DNA of 64,000 nucleotides from Acanthococcus lagerstroemiae (GCA_031841125.1 CM063113.1:57405211-57469210); one strand, 5' to 3'. Shown: positions 12,220-24,740, numbered from the stretch's first letter. Numbers and translations: made by a program. The notes: generated from the letters alone by a model not told the origin.

Positions 12220-12529
12220 AACCCACTACCAAATCCAAATGAACACGAATTTGGGATTTTTTTTATTTTCGGGAAAATTTTACATTTTTGGATCCTGCTT
12301 TGCCCATAAAGACAGCGGACGGTTCAAGGGCTGCCACCGTATGCAACAGAAGGGGGGGATACTTCCTGAACTTATACGAGTTCCAGCATATTCATTAGGG
12401 CAGAACAAAAAGAAAAAAAATCATGCTGGTGTTGACCCTAACCAAAAAATTGAATTTTTCTACACGTGTACAAAATCTAATTGAAAAATTGTTATATTTT
12501 GGTTTTGCCTATGAAAAGGGGATATACAG

Positions 12530-13160
12530 AAATACCACTTAAGACCTTTCCAGAGTGGTTTAAGACTCCCTAAAAAAGCTGGGAAGAGTCTTAAATAAAG
12601 TCTTCATGAAGCACATAATAGTCTCAGAACGTTCTGAGTAAAGCCTAGATTAGTTTTGAACGTCTAGACTAATCTTAGAGGATAGTATACGCAACAGTCT
12701 CAGGGAAGTCTCAAAAATTTCTAGAGAAAACCTAAACAATTCTGAATAAGTCTTGATAAGTTGTAGAAAAGTTTGGAAAAGCTTCGAAAAGTGTAAAATC
12801 ATATCTACTGACGAACCACGGTTAGTGCCAAAAAAAGCTTAATCTAACCTATAGAATATTCCATGTTAGGAATAGTCTTAAACAAGCTTAGTAGATCCTT
12901 GGAGATGGTCCAATACAGATCCGAAAGAGTCCTAAAGAAGTTTCTAAGTATCGGAACTCTTAGAAAGTGATAAGCAAATTTGGAAAAACCTTGGAGTCTC
13001 AAAGGATCCTCAACATGTTTTCACGAGTCCTGAAAAGTCTGAAACTAGTGTAGAAGAGTCTTGACCAGATAAAAATTAGAACAAGATGACTTGGGAAGTC
13101 TGAAAGGAATCTTGAAGTTCTCAAAGCATCTCAGACAAATCTGAAAAATCGTTTTCAAAA
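12530..13160 (-). repeat. GAGTCTTAA periodic repeat, reverse orientation
   Basis: Repeated agtctt, gagtct and tctcag motifs at roughly 10-13 bp steps. This is the complement of the GACTC repeat at 5400-7140, more diverged and with less regular spacing. No coding potential. Confidence 0.55.
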
Positions 13161-13485
13161 AGATCCTAATCAGGCATGGGATGAGTTTGATTTTTTTATT
13201 CGACCCAAATATTCATGTAACGAAATTCGAAATATTACCACGAGAGGGTAGGGGTGTAGGCTCCTCTCCTTATTAGGACTTCTTTGCTGCAAAAATCCGA
13301 TAGACAAAAAGGCTCACTAGAGGTAGTGTTTCGGAGACACATGACATTTAAGGCAAAACCGTGTAAGCCACAAAAATTCTTCACCTAGAATACTGTCCTT
13401 GTGTCCATTTTATGTCCTGTGTTCTGATTGGCAGAAAGAGAAACACATTGCCTCAAATGCCACTTTCGTCCTTCTGTGTGCGGAG

Positions 13486-13653
13486 ACTTCATGAATTCTA
13501 TCGGTCAACATTTAGGAATAAAATTTATCGAACACTAAAGCCGGATCTGCCTGCAAATGCAACGAAGTTCAAAAAAGTGAGACACGAAGTGCTGAGCCCA
13601 GAGCTGGCACGACTGATTGGAGTATTAGCGACGAGACTGAGCCATGAAGAGAC
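13486..13653 (+). CDS. Possible internal exon, unknown protein
   Basis: An open frame (13412 to the stop at 13655-13657) reads as well-mixed protein in its second half: LHEFYRSTFRNKIY, then LKPDLPANATKFKK, then VLSPELARLIGVLATRLSHEE. A pyrimidine-rich tract ending in ag at 13484-13485 could be a 3' splice site. The string ac|gtgagt at 13652-13659 is a good 5' splice site, just before the stop. If spliced there, the exon is 168 nt, entering with one base of a split codon and leaving with two. I recognise no domain. It could equally be a chance frame or a relic of an unknown mobile element. Confidence 0.28.
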
Positions 13654-13699
13654 GTGAGTGCGAACTGCGAAGTCCTTTAATTAAGTTCCAGAGGGTACC

Positions 13700-14830
13700 T
13701 AGAGCATAACGTATTATCGGGTTGACTCTAGTTCAGATTCGACTGCTGTTCGTGTTCATCACCAAAGGAACGAAGTGAATCAGTATTTTGTTACAGTTTT
13801 TCGATACGATGCGAGCGATTTCCAAATTCTCAATACTATATTCTTTGTATGTAGTTCACAGAATTGAGCAACTCCCTCAGTGTAATAATTGGTAGGCAGC
13901 GACCTGCTGAAAGCTGGAACCTGGAAGAACACCTGCACGACGTAAACGCGGAACAACTCGTTAAACGATTCATTACCGGCGGTAAATAGATCACGAAACC
14001 TTTTAAAAACCGACGATCGGGTTCGGTCTCAATTAAACAGCGTTCGAAAGGACCGACACCTTTCCAGTGGGCGGATTCTCGGATTACTCCACTCGATTTA
14101 TGTCCGCGGGATCGACTGGAGGCGGCATTAGAGTCGCGAAGGCACTTACTCGCATCAAACAAAGCTCATCAATAGTGCTGATGTTTGCACTAGTCAGCGA
14201 AGAAAAAACAAAAGACAAAAAAAAAAAATGGAAGTCTACGGACAGTAGGCTATACGAGTATAAACGTGTCGAGTTAATGGAACTGCTTGCTCGGTGATGG
14301 CAACTATCTCCGATAGTAAAATTGGAAAACAGAAAGTGTTATTGCAATTACTCGTACACATTTTCTTATAAATATTAATACAACGTTAACTCAGTCTGTT
14401 TTTTTCCCATTTATAATGACGGTTAATTTTTGTTCGTCGTTTCGTAACGGTTTCTACATAAATCGCTGGTGATTTCTGAGACGGAGAAATTATTAATGGG
14501 TATATAGGCCTTTCCTCTTTTGCTGCTCATGGAAATGTAAACGCGCAATCAGGTATGGCAGCGCGATCGTTGTTTGCTCTAGCATGGATATACTAGAGAG
14601 GAGATGCGAGGAAGAATCAACTTGAAATTTTTTGTCAGACGGTCGAATCGGATCCTTACATGGTATCTTTCTTTGAAAACGTGAATTCTTTTACTTGGCA
14701 CCCGGCGTCAACAGTTTTCTGATTCACGAATTAGATTCCCCGAAAAAGGTTATACTGCTCTTTTTCTGGATGCTGCAATCGATGCGCTTGATAGGTGTTC
14801 TCTCTGCAACACTCAATAATGCCTTCTTTT
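13700..14830. other. Unique non-coding block
   Basis: CpG-containing non-repetitive sequence with overlapping frames of about 100 codons on opposite strands (13836-14162 and 14067-14297). None carries a recognisable domain. Confidence 0.3.
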
Positions 14831-14832
14831 AA

Positions 14833-15398
14833 CAGGGGTGTCGTGATCCCCTTGGTCCAATGAAGAAGCCCCCTCTCAAACTATGTTGGTTGACCCCCCC
14901 CCTAATTTGAAATAGCAGTACATTTTTTCGTTGCCTGGCACAACGTAGTATTCCTTCTTTTTGCATTGTTCATACCACACTTTTGTCACTTCTGATAGTT
15001 TGAAGCAATTCTTTAACGTTTCTCGGTATTTTAAAACTAATTATATTAAATTTTCCGTATTCTCGTAAAATAAACCAACCACAAGTGTCATAAAAATTCT
15101 AAATGATAAGAAATAGAAAAACTCCAACTTTGATGTTTTAGTTTTGGTGGCCAATAATTTTCTCTGTTTCTTTGCTGAGTCGTGCACTGAAGTACAATGA
15201 ATAGCATATGTAGTACATGAAGGGGTTGCTTCGTCACTTGACGTCTTTTTAGTAATTACTTTCTGTGTTACGGATAATAAAAATGTACTACAAACATTTC
15301 CTATTTCCTCATCCGACCAGGAAAAACAAAGAAAGAGGCCCCTCCCTAAAACAAACAGGAAGAATCTTCTTCGCCAAAATGACCTCACGACACCCCTA
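14833..15398. mobile_element. TIR element, CAGGGGTGTCGTGA termini
   Basis: The left end caggggtgtcgtga and right end tcacgacacccct(a) are inverted over 13 of 14 bases and enclose 566 bp. The interior is AT-rich. One 120-codon frame on the minus strand reads as low-complexity hydrophobic and basic residues with no transposase motif. The CA-starting termini suggest a non-autonomous hAT-like element, but I see no clear 8-bp target duplication. Confidence 0.55.
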
Positions 15399-15444
15399 TT
15401 CAAGGCTATGTCACAAGCAAGGACTGTTTAAGATTTATTAAAGA

Positions 15445-15868
15445 TTATGTCACTCTATAGAGTGGTAACACGCCAGTTTCGTAATCCTTGCGTCTCTGGT
15501 TCGAATTCCACCAACACCGAAAAGCTAGTGATACTCGAATACCCCCTCTAACATCCTAGCAAATAGAGCGACTACAGAATCAATCAAGATGGAAAACATA
15601 GCACGCCCTGTAACCCCCGCCAGTTCGAACAAATATGGCATTTCAATCGCAGGGCATGTTGCCACCAGATCAGAAAGATTGGACACTGTGCGTGTGTACG
15701 TTGTGTTGTGAAAACACGTGGCTAGTAAACGAGCTGCGTCTGCACACTCTTTGGTGCCGAGAAGAAAAACTCTAACGCAACAATTCGTGAGGACAGCAAT
15801 AGCAAACTACCTCGACTAACCTGTGTAGGAAAATCGCGCAACTACCTGAAATCCGAGGGATACAGTAG
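15445..15868 (+). mobile_element. tRNA-derived SINE, family A
   Basis: The head carries an internal RNA polymerase III promoter: an A-box-like gagtggtaacacgcc near 15458 and the B-box ggttcgaattcc at 15498-15509. The body matches the copy at 46170-46599 throughout (gagcgactacag, cctgtaaccccc, gccagttcg, ttgccaccagat, gtgaaaacacgtggctagtaa, ctctaacgcaaca). It is about 420 bp long, and no target duplication is obvious. Confidence 0.8.
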
Positions 15869-15899
15869 AAGTTTCAGACTGTTTCAAAGGTTTTAAGGA

Positions 15900-16020
15900 A
15901 GGTTAAAATTTGGTTTATTACTTGCTACGACTCTTTAAGATTCACGTAGGACTCAACGAGGCTTTTCAAAACGTCTTTGAGTATCTTCAAGACTTTTTTT
16001 AGACTTATTCGAAACTTACT
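15900..16020 (+). repeat. GACTC periodic repeat, short tract
   Basis: gact 15929, gatt 15939, gact 15950 and ggct 15960 keep the 10-11 bp step of the 5400-7140 tract. The tract sits between two SINEs. Confidence 0.5.
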
Positions 16021-16029
16021 GACTTGGCA

Positions 16030-16445
16030 AATCACTCTATAACTGAATTATCCTGCCCGCCTGGCATCCTTGGGCCGCGGTTTCGATCCCTAAGTGCCAA
16101 AAAACTGGTGAATAGATTTTCGCAAACATCCTGGCGAACTGGGTGTACTCGAGTTGGATCAATAGTGTACTCTGCAGTCATCGGCTAGTTCTCCAGAACA
16201 CGCCACTACTAGTATCTGAAGGATTGGCTCTGTATTTTGTATGGCTCATGGGTCACTTACTCAATGTTGTGAGAGCACATGGTAAGTAACATGTACGCAT
16301 ACGTCCTCAGCACAGAGAAGGAAATATTGTAACGTATCAAACAGCGAGGAAAACAAAGGAAGGCAAACTAACCTGGAAAATCTGTCATAAATGCTGGGCG
16401 ACTGAAAATCCCGTGGTTATTATGTCCTGACATGGTGCAAAGGGG
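16030..16445 (+). mobile_element. tRNA-derived SINE, family B
   Basis: A degraded tRNA-like head with B-box ggtttcgatccc at about 16079-16090. The body is shared with 53428-53835 (agtatctgaaggat, catgggtcacttactcaatgttgtga, catacg) and the 3' region reads gcgactgaaaatcccg. It follows the family A SINE by about 160 bp. Confidence 0.75.
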
Positions 16446-16459
16446 CAAGGAGGAAGATT

Positions 16460-16980
16460 CAGCAATCTTAATTCAAACATTTTCAAAGTCTCTTCAGACT
16501 TCTATAAGACCAGACTTACTTATGACTCCTAAAGTCTGTAGACGATTCTTCCACAAAAATTCAAGACTCTCCCACCGACTTCTTTTAATACTTTTCAAAG
16601 CTTTTCCAGGCCTCGTTGAGACTCTTTCCCTTGATTAACACTTGTTAAAGAATCTTCCGGAATTGTTCGAGATTATCCAAATCTCGTCTAGACTTTACAA
16701 ATACTTGCAGCATGGTCAAGATGCATTTAAGACTGACGATGATTCTTTCAACGCTACTGAAGACTCTCACAGATTTTTCCAAGACTCTGAAAGACTTGTC
16801 CAGGCCTATTTGAAAAACTCATTAAGACTCGTCATGACTTGATTAACACCCTTGTAAGATACTTGCGTACTCGTTTACAACTCGCTAGAACTTCGTATGA
16901 TTCATCTGAGACGCAATCAGAATTCATCGAGACTCATGTGACTTAATTAGAACTGTACCAGGACTGGATCATAGACACAC
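16460..16980 (+). repeat. GACTC periodic repeat tract
   Basis: Repeated ttcaagactc, agactt and gactcgt motifs at short, roughly helical spacing. It opens short frames by chance (16432-16638 and 16642-16842) rich in Lys, Thr, Arg and Leu with no domain. Confidence 0.5.
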
Positions 16981-18900
16981 GCAAGTATGAAGATAGCTAC
17001 ATATAAAAAATGCGCAGGGGCGTGATGCGATATAAGACGCGACCTTTCATCGTGTCGCTTCACGCGTCAATTTCACGCATTTTTCATACTCTAGTTCATC
17101 ACCTCGTTAATTTTAAACGCATGAAAGAAAAACTTTCGTAGACCAGCAGAGTTGAGTGCATGCACAGCAGCCAGATAGAGAAAAGATCGGCTTGCCCACC
17201 ATCGACAAGTGCAATTTTTGCCGGCATGCATGAGACACTCCGTCTGGCTCTATAATTATTGCGATGCCACAGCCAACCGCGGGCATTCGCAGCAAAAATG
17301 GTTTCAAGTTTTCTATACGTTTTCAAGAAATATTATTACATCGGGAATTGATTTAGAAAACGATCAATGCACGCACATTAATTTCTATTTATGGACCACG
17401 TCGAGGTACCTACATCTAGACGATGGAGTCGCAAGATTATATTCAGCTTATTTTGATTCAAAATTTTCCAGTGATAGGAGGGGGATAGAGCTAAGACATA
17501 GTTTCTTGCAAATTATTCATTTCTCCCATCCTCATGTAAGAATTTCCTAGGAAAAAAGAATTATTGTAAAGACTTCGTCGGTGTATTTTTATTTTTTCTT
17601 GGGGGGGGGGGGAGGGGTGTGCCTATCTGTTAGCCTCAAGCTAAGATTTAAGAGCTAGTAAAATATGATGAATTTTCGTTGTACATCCATGCAGCACTAA
17701 GTGAAGGCCAAAGGGATAAACACTTGGTACAGATCTACAGAAGTCCATCTGTATACTAAGAATCATCTCCCTAAAAATAATAATAATACCAGAGCTATAA
17801 TCAAGGCTCCAGGAGCAATTATTTTTTTAGCACTTTATATCAAAATTGAAACAAAATTTGAATGTTTGTTTTGGCTGAGCCAAACGATTTCAGGAGGCGT
17901 TCCTAAGTGAATTAATCTTAAATAGGTGATTAAATGAACCTTACCAGAGAAATTTAGCTCGAAAACATTTCAAAGGATTTTACACGTCCATACGGCATAA
18001 AACATTTCTGGGCCCCCTCGAACCGTAAGTGTGGTCGGAAACAGCAAGGAGTGGAGGATGAAAAGCATAAAATTTGGAGAGGGAGTTGATTTATAGGTTT
18101 TTGAGGCCGTCGAACTCCATTTGAAATTGCCTCTTGAATGCAGCCTATTAAGGTGGTACCTTAGACAGGGAGACCAAATAATGGTCGTTTCCTGAAGAAT
18201 TATAAATAACGGTATTATACACATAAGACTTCAATCTTCTGCAGTGATCATTAGAACGTAATAAAAATCATAAATACTTTATCGGGTCAGTGCGATTTGG
18301 AGTTAATTTTTCTCGAAAAGGTGACTTTGGTATCATTGGAAAAAGGTAATTTCATGCTGCGTCGAATAAGACGACATTGTATTTAATGCTGCTTTCAATG
18401 TTCTTTTTTTAATATCTTGTTATCAGTTCTAATTTTGCCAGCAATATCCTCCATATGAAACTTCATTTTCCCTCTGTAGCTAGACTATTTTGAATTTGCC
18501 TCCAAATTGCAATGAACCGACGACTTCAATGAGGATCATGTTTCTGTATATAGCAAAACCCAAATTTTTTCCATTCTCTTCCTTTTTTCTATTCATTTAT
18601 TGTTCTGTTTACTTCCTTTCTTATTCTTTAAATAGTGACAAGATTGAACGGGGTGGGAGGAAGGGAGGGGGAAAGGGTAACCCATCCTCTTCGAGTGAAA
18701 TATATCGGCAATGTCCCAAAAAAATTATGATTTCCTGCAGAGGCACCGAAACCCATGGCAGCCCGAGTCTCAGGCACCCAATGAAATAATCAGCAAATGA
18801 GTGTAAAATCTAGAAATGTTCAAATTTTGAAATACCTAATCGTAATTTTATCAACGAGCCCCCACTGAAAGTTAGAAAGTTCGGCACCAGTGATTTCCTG
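16980..18900. other. Non-coding stretch; unique block then AT-rich sequence
   Basis: 16980-17560 is non-repetitive with CpG sites (for example cgtgtcgcttcacgcgtc). The remainder is AT-rich with a poly-G tract at 17601-17617. No gene supported. Confidence 0.35.
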
Positions 18901-18904
18901 TATC

Positions 18905-19412
18905 CACCTCATTAGTCCTTTTACTCTATGTGAGGCGTAGTAACCTCGTGATTTTCAGTCACGTAACTATCCTCATTAGTCCTTTTACTCTGTGTGAGGC
19001 GTGGCGACTCCGCGATTTTCAGTCACGTAGCTTTCGTGGCGGATTAACCGGAGTAGTTTCCCACTGCTTTTCCTGCAATTTGTTACGTTGGAGAATTTGC
19101 TTCTCTGTGCCGAAGACATTGCTTATGTGAATTTCTACGAAGTAGCAACGTGTCTCAGAACGTTGGCAAGTACACATGACACAGCACCAATCCTCCAGAT
19201 ACTAGCAAAAAGGTGTTCTGCGAGTATAATTCCTTGTTCCTCAGACTGGCTGTGACTGCAGAGCAAGCTAATTCACCTAGATTGGTACCACGGTTGGTCT
19301 TAGAGAGAGGAAACCTGTTCACTCGCTTTCCGGCGCTGGGAATCGAACCTCGTGTTGTAAGGAAACCAGGTGGGCACTATACTACTGAGCACAGAGCGAC
19401 TCATTTCCTTCA
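18905..19412 (-). mobile_element. tRNA-derived SINE, family B, with duplicated 3' tail
   Basis: On the minus strand it starts near 19412 with a well-preserved tRNA-like head: gctcagtagtatagtgcccacctgg (A-box region, split by my reading) and B-box gaggttcgattccc at 19338-19351. The body matches the other family B copies (agtatctggaggattggtgctg). The 3' tail with cgtgactgaaaatc is present twice in tandem, at about 18910-18973 and 18974-19038, each unit about 65 bp and including ctcattagtccttttactct. Confidence 0.75.
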
Positions 19413-22357
19413 AGACAGACACGTAGAAGAAAAGAATTGTCGTTACAGTTTGAAGAAACCATTTCGGAAGATTTGAATTTAAAAAATAAAAATAAAGGGA
19501 GAATTAAAAAGGATACACATACAAGCTATGATTTGTATCCCCATCTCCTTATGTACCCAACTTCAGCGACAAAAGACTTTTTTTTTTAAACTTTATGAGG
19601 AATGCTGATGGACAGTATCATCGACAATGTCTTGTTTCTCTCCTGAAGGAAATACAGATTACCACTATTGCATCCGTCGTCTTTATCCCCCATTTATTCA
19701 ATCACCCGGGGGAAATGTCTTTAGTTTACCGCACATATGAAGCTCAACGCTTAATAAGTTCTCTTGATAAACTCTAAAATGATTTTTCGAAGTTTTTCGT
19801 TATCAGAATCAAAAATCAGAGATCAATTAATTGCAAAAAATAATCACCGTCTTCTATATGTAATACCCCTACCTCATTATGATTAACATGGAGGCAGCCC
19901 TCTTCTGCTCTCTCCAGGGACGTACGGAAGAGTTTTTCCAGGGGGGGGGGGGGGGGTTAAAATAGTGAAAGTCCCAACTGACTCAACTCAGAATTTCCGA
20001 GTATCAGAGCAAAAGAAGAAAAAACATTTTGATTTGCTTTGGGTTTTCCCAACTTCTTAATTCAATTCCTAAGTATGAGAGGGGGAAAAAAACTTTTAAC
20101 TCGATGGATTTTTCCAACTCGCCTGACTGAAATAGTAAATTTTCTGAACTGCTGGGTGAAAAATTCTTACAGAAGGGGTAAGTTGCTCCCCCCCACTGGT
20201 CCTTGGCCATCTCTTGTTCACTATGGCCATACTCGCTCCCTCACTTGGTCTTCTGTTGTTCCAACACGTTTTTTGAAGGATGATACACAGGGTGTTCCTA
20301 CAGGTCCGGTAGGATTTGTCTGCATAAAATGCATACCTGATTCATAGAAACGGAGCATCCGGTGTGCAGTATAGCGGCCACACTTTGGAAACGATGATAC
20401 ATGAAGGGATCCTAGTTTTTGCAAACTAGGCAGGACTTATCCATTCGGAGTAAATAGGCGTACTCAGTGGGATTAGTCCCTAATTCGCTGAAAGCCCCCC
20501 CCCCCCCAAGAAACTGGAAGTATGCAAGTGAAAGAATTTCCAGCGTTAATTTCATACGTGTCAGCCTCCATGAGCCTCCCCTCCTCATTCACGACCGTCT
20601 GTTTCCACCTGTGTCAGAATACCTACTTGATCTGGAAACGTACACAGCAGATCGAACACTCCAGAAAAACTTACTGTAGCCATATATTCGTCCACACGGA
20701 TTCTTTCTTGATCCTTGAAACTGATTAACAGATAACTCGATCCGAGAGAGGCACCGAGAGTGAATATTTCTTCAACTACAACCCAGCCATCATTGCCTGA
20801 CCACGGGTTCCTCGATTCCCATCCCAATTATCCAGCACTACGCGTTACACGAATGATCAAACGCGAGGATAACGAGCAGCGAAACTCGACTACACCGTTT
20901 AAGTGCGATCTTCATTAAAATAATTTTCAGGCCCCCAGATACTGTTCAAATTGGGCTTCGAGAGATACCTCTAGAACTAGAAGTAAGCATACCTGTGTGG
21001 TGAGATACGAGAACGAGCTTGTTCATTGTTGACGGTAACCGTAAATTGATGAACGAGTATCCTCGCTCTTATACTTTGTATACATGTATGGCGGCGCGGC
21101 GGAGGAATCGTACACTCGCGGTTACCTCTCTCCTTCTCGAAGAAAAATATATACAAAGACGCCGATGCAGGCAGGTTTTGGACTTCGGCGCTTGTAATTT
21201 AAGAGCACGCCGGAGCGGATACTCGACTGTACCTCCTATATGTGTACTCTGGCGGTGGTACCGAAAACTACGTTGGCTACAAATTATCTCTTCGCCTTCG
21301 GCCACATTTAGGTCATTATTTGTTTCCACGTAAATTATTCCGACAATCCGGGGTGGCTGCAGTTGGTTATAGATACCATTTCCGGTACGGCCAAAACTCG
21401 TACATACCTCTGGAAACTGGAAATGGACAATCCTTCGGCATTTCCGTGCTCGACGACTTCGTGTGCCATACACCATTTCGTGGGTATAATTTAGAAATTC
21501 CACGGGTTGATTGATCGCCGTGTTAAATGACCTTGAGAAGGAGATAACTGACCGAACACTCGGCAACCGCGAACGTGAGCACGAACGTGAACCAGTGTGT
21601 ACAACTTATCGACGAAATTCCAATCCGGTGTAGGAGGAGAATGTATAACGTAGGCATAACAGATGGCACACTAATCCACCGCACGTCCGATCATCCCGCT
21701 TGAATAAATAAACGACACGTTCCTCAAGTTCTTCAGTCCGCTTTTCTGGCCACATATGTATATGTACTTTTTCTGCCCATGACATTCACCAGTAATGATA
21801 ATGGACAACTATAATCCGAGTTCACACTCCACTGAATACGTTCCACAGCTCTGTCCGAAGTTCTAAATTACGAAGACGAAAAAGAGAAGCTGATGCCACG
21901 ACATAGGCCTGCTCAGAAGTTGGAAGGGTTTGACAGGCAATCGCTTCGGAGTTCGGCGTTCAGACCAACCAGGATCATGAAAGTTCCACATAGCCACAGC
22001 AGCTAATCGGTGTGGACGTACGAGTTGTAACAAGATCAACTTGACTCAGTTTATTAGACACTATATTGTACAGGTTTTGTGACATGCCGAGTGGCTTCCC
22101 GTGTACAGAGCCACATAACAGGATATTAAATTACCCGGTGCACATCAATGGCGCGGCTACTCGAATATCAAGATCGACGGAAAGTGAGATATATGCCTAT
22201 CTCACCGTTATGTTCAGGCAAGCTTTCAGGACAAAAGCAGAAGTGAGCATTTCGAATCTGTTTCGCCGACAAGTGTGTTACAATTACCAATCAATGATAA
22301 AATTACAAGAAATTTTCATCCGGTGTTGCAAACAGTTGTGAGTGTTTGGCCGAAACT
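19413..22357. other. Non-coding stretch with a unique CpG block
   Basis: 19413-20800 is ordinary AT-rich sequence with poly-G (19941-19956) and poly-C (20495-20507) tracts. 20820-22340 is non-repetitive and CpG-bearing. Its 165-codon minus-strand frame (21069-21566) is Arg- and Ser-rich with no domain and overlaps open frames on the other strand, so I do not call it a gene. Confidence 0.35.
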
Positions 22358-22954
22358 ATCTTAGCGGGCTGTCAGATCAAAGCAACTAGCAATGTATCAT
22401 AAGTGACATCTCCAAGCGATATTACGCCTAAAAGTGCGCACACGGGAATAATATGATTTCCAGGTACATAATCGAATTATCAAAAGCAGGTTCTTCAAGT
22501 TCACGAGAACATCTGTTGTGATAATGCACTAATTTATCACTTGGTGACTCGCACGTCATATAACCTGGTGATATTATCGCTGCAACTCAGCAACTCGTGG
22601 TATCGCGTTGTTCTGGAGTGCACAATTTTGTCAACTTGCACTACTGTTTATTTTATCTTAATTATATCACTTTTAAAAAAAAGTAGTGCAAGTTGACAAA
22701 ATTGTGCATTCCAGAACAACGCGATATCACGAGTTGCTGAGTTGCAGCGATAATATCACCAAGTTATATGACGTGCGAGTCACCAAGTGATAAATTATTG
22801 CATTATCATGACCGATGTTCTTGTGAACTTGAAGAACCTGTTTTTGATAGTTAGATTACATGGAAATCATACAGCTCTGGTGCGGGCACTTTTAGGCATG
22901 ATATCCTCCGGAGATGATATTGCTAGTTGCTTCGATTTGCCAGCCCGCTTCGAT
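22358..22954. mobile_element. Large foldback element (arms of about 270-280 bp)
   Basis: The left arm 22358-22645 and right arm 22682-22954 are inverted copies with a few small indels and mismatches, joined by a 36-bp AT-rich loop. The innermost 100 bp are almost identical (for example cttgcactact at 22635-22645 against agtagtgcaag at 22682-22692). The outer ends read agcgggctg and cagcccgct. There is no open frame and no clear target duplication. Transcription would give a hairpin RNA of nearly 600 nt. Confidence 0.85.
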
Positions 22955-22991
22955 TTTTTGTAAAAATTCCAGATGATAAACAGTTTTGCCA

Positions 22992-23015
22992 CCCCCCCCC
23001 CCCAAAAAAAAAAAA
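22992..23015. repeat. Adjacent poly-C and poly-A tracts
   Basis: About 12 C followed directly by 12 A. It is one of many G/C homopolymer tracts in the window. Confidence 0.9.
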
Positions 23016-23939
23016 GAAGAAGAAAACAGGCCTGATCGCGGGAGGACGCCAGTTATAAGTACACTGATGGAATTGATATAATAAGAGTAGGGGAACCGGG
23101 ATCAAGCTTCCTACAAGTCAAATTAGTTCGTGGTTATTCTTTTGTGGTCAAATCTAAATGATATACTTACCTTATTGTAACTGCAACCCCCCCCCCCACA
23201 CACACATGTTCGTACGTCAAACATCAATATTTGTTTTAATTCTTCATCAACACCTACATAGTTTAAAAAACTGTGTACACAATTGCCGATACAGAATTTA
23301 GTCTGGAAGGGACGGAAGGGAGATCGAAACAAAGAAGTTTTTAAACGGAACAGTTACTGAAAATACACGAAAAAGAGGCCACCTGCAGGCACAGGAAACG
23401 AGATTTTGCTTAAATAAAAAAAAATTTTTGGGAGAAAGTGTTTTTGTAGCGTACTATAAATTTTACTTTCGTTCGAGTAACATCAAATGGGGAATCTTCT
23501 CACCTTATCCATTTTGTGGTTGACCGCTCCCCACTACATCGATATTCGCTTCGTTCTAAAATTGATAGACAGCAGAAGTGGACACAATTCGAATTATGTC
23601 ATTAATGCGAATCGTAACACGAAAATTATTTATGAGCGACGATGATGATGCGTCTCTCCACTTTTTTCTGTCATTTGCTAAGAAAAAAAAAGGGGGGAAA
23701 TGAAAGATGATGAGCTATACGCGATACAAATTAGCCTTGTTGCAGTGCTGGATTTAAAAAAAGAGCCACAAGAGCCACGACCTTGCGGCGCTATGCTGAA
23801 AAAGGGACATCTATATGCGCCTAAAACTTAGGGTAAAAAAAGAGAGGAAGACAGCAGAGAAAAAGAAAGAAAACAGCCCATTTCTGAAGAAGAAACCTAC
23901 AATACATTTTCAAAGGCCGGTTTTTATGCATCATTATAT

Positions 23940-24740
23940 TAGTCTCGTTCTAATTCTGGATCCTTCTCAGTCAATTTGAGATTTATTTTGTAGGTAATTA
24001 ATAATTTTTGGTGACGTTCGGTAGATTTGGTAACTTAGTTGTTTTGACCATGTACATAATTAAAAACAGACAGCCTTTTTTGATTAATTTTGGCTAGATT
24101 TGGTCGTTTTTTAACGGTTCCGGCTGGGTTTGCCCATTTTTGCTAAAAAAAAAAACTTATATGGCTTCAGATATATATGAGCAGTTACACCGCACACTCC
24201 TGTGATTCATTCAGGATGTTTTTGTCCATTTTTATTCAGTTTTGGTTATTCTCGATAATTTGGATCATTTATTATTATTTTTTTAAATATAACATTGATA
24301 TTTTTGGTCCTCTTCAGTCCATTTTGATGAAACAGTCGAATAGAGTCAAGCGGTATCATTTTTGCAAACTTGAGCTTCTATGGTCAACTTCGATTACGTA
24401 CTTATTCACGATATAAGTTGCTTTTGGTCCTTTTTTAATAAGTATGTTTTCCCAGATTTGATCAATTTCGGACCGATTTGATCATTCTAGACCTGTGGTC
24501 AGATGTCGTCTAATTTATTCAATGTTATTTTGTTGGTCAAGTATATCTTGGTTTATTTTAGTATTTTTTCGGCTATATTTGGTTATTTCTCTTGTTATTT
24601 TTTCACCTTTAAGTTAACAGTGGTCGACGTCAGTCGATTGATACGGTTTGGTTCCGATTGAATTTGGCCAGATTTCATTCATTTTGGTCAGATTGAGCCG
24701 TTTTGGAACTGTTCTTGTAAATCTTATTTGGTCTCTGGAC
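23940..24740 (+). repeat. Degenerate 10/20-bp periodic repeat, GATTTGGTCA type
   Basis: tttggtc, ttggcca and gatttg motifs recur at steps of 10 and 20 bases: gatttgatca at 24455 and 24475; ttggcca 24664, ttggtca 24684, ttggaac 24703. Its sequence is unrelated to the GACTC repeat but the step length is similar. It is non-coding. Confidence 0.55.

Noticed and set aside
21069..21566. 165-codon minus-strand open frame
   Set aside because: No recognisable domain, overlapping frames on the other strand, and location in a balanced-composition block where frames of this length occur by chance.
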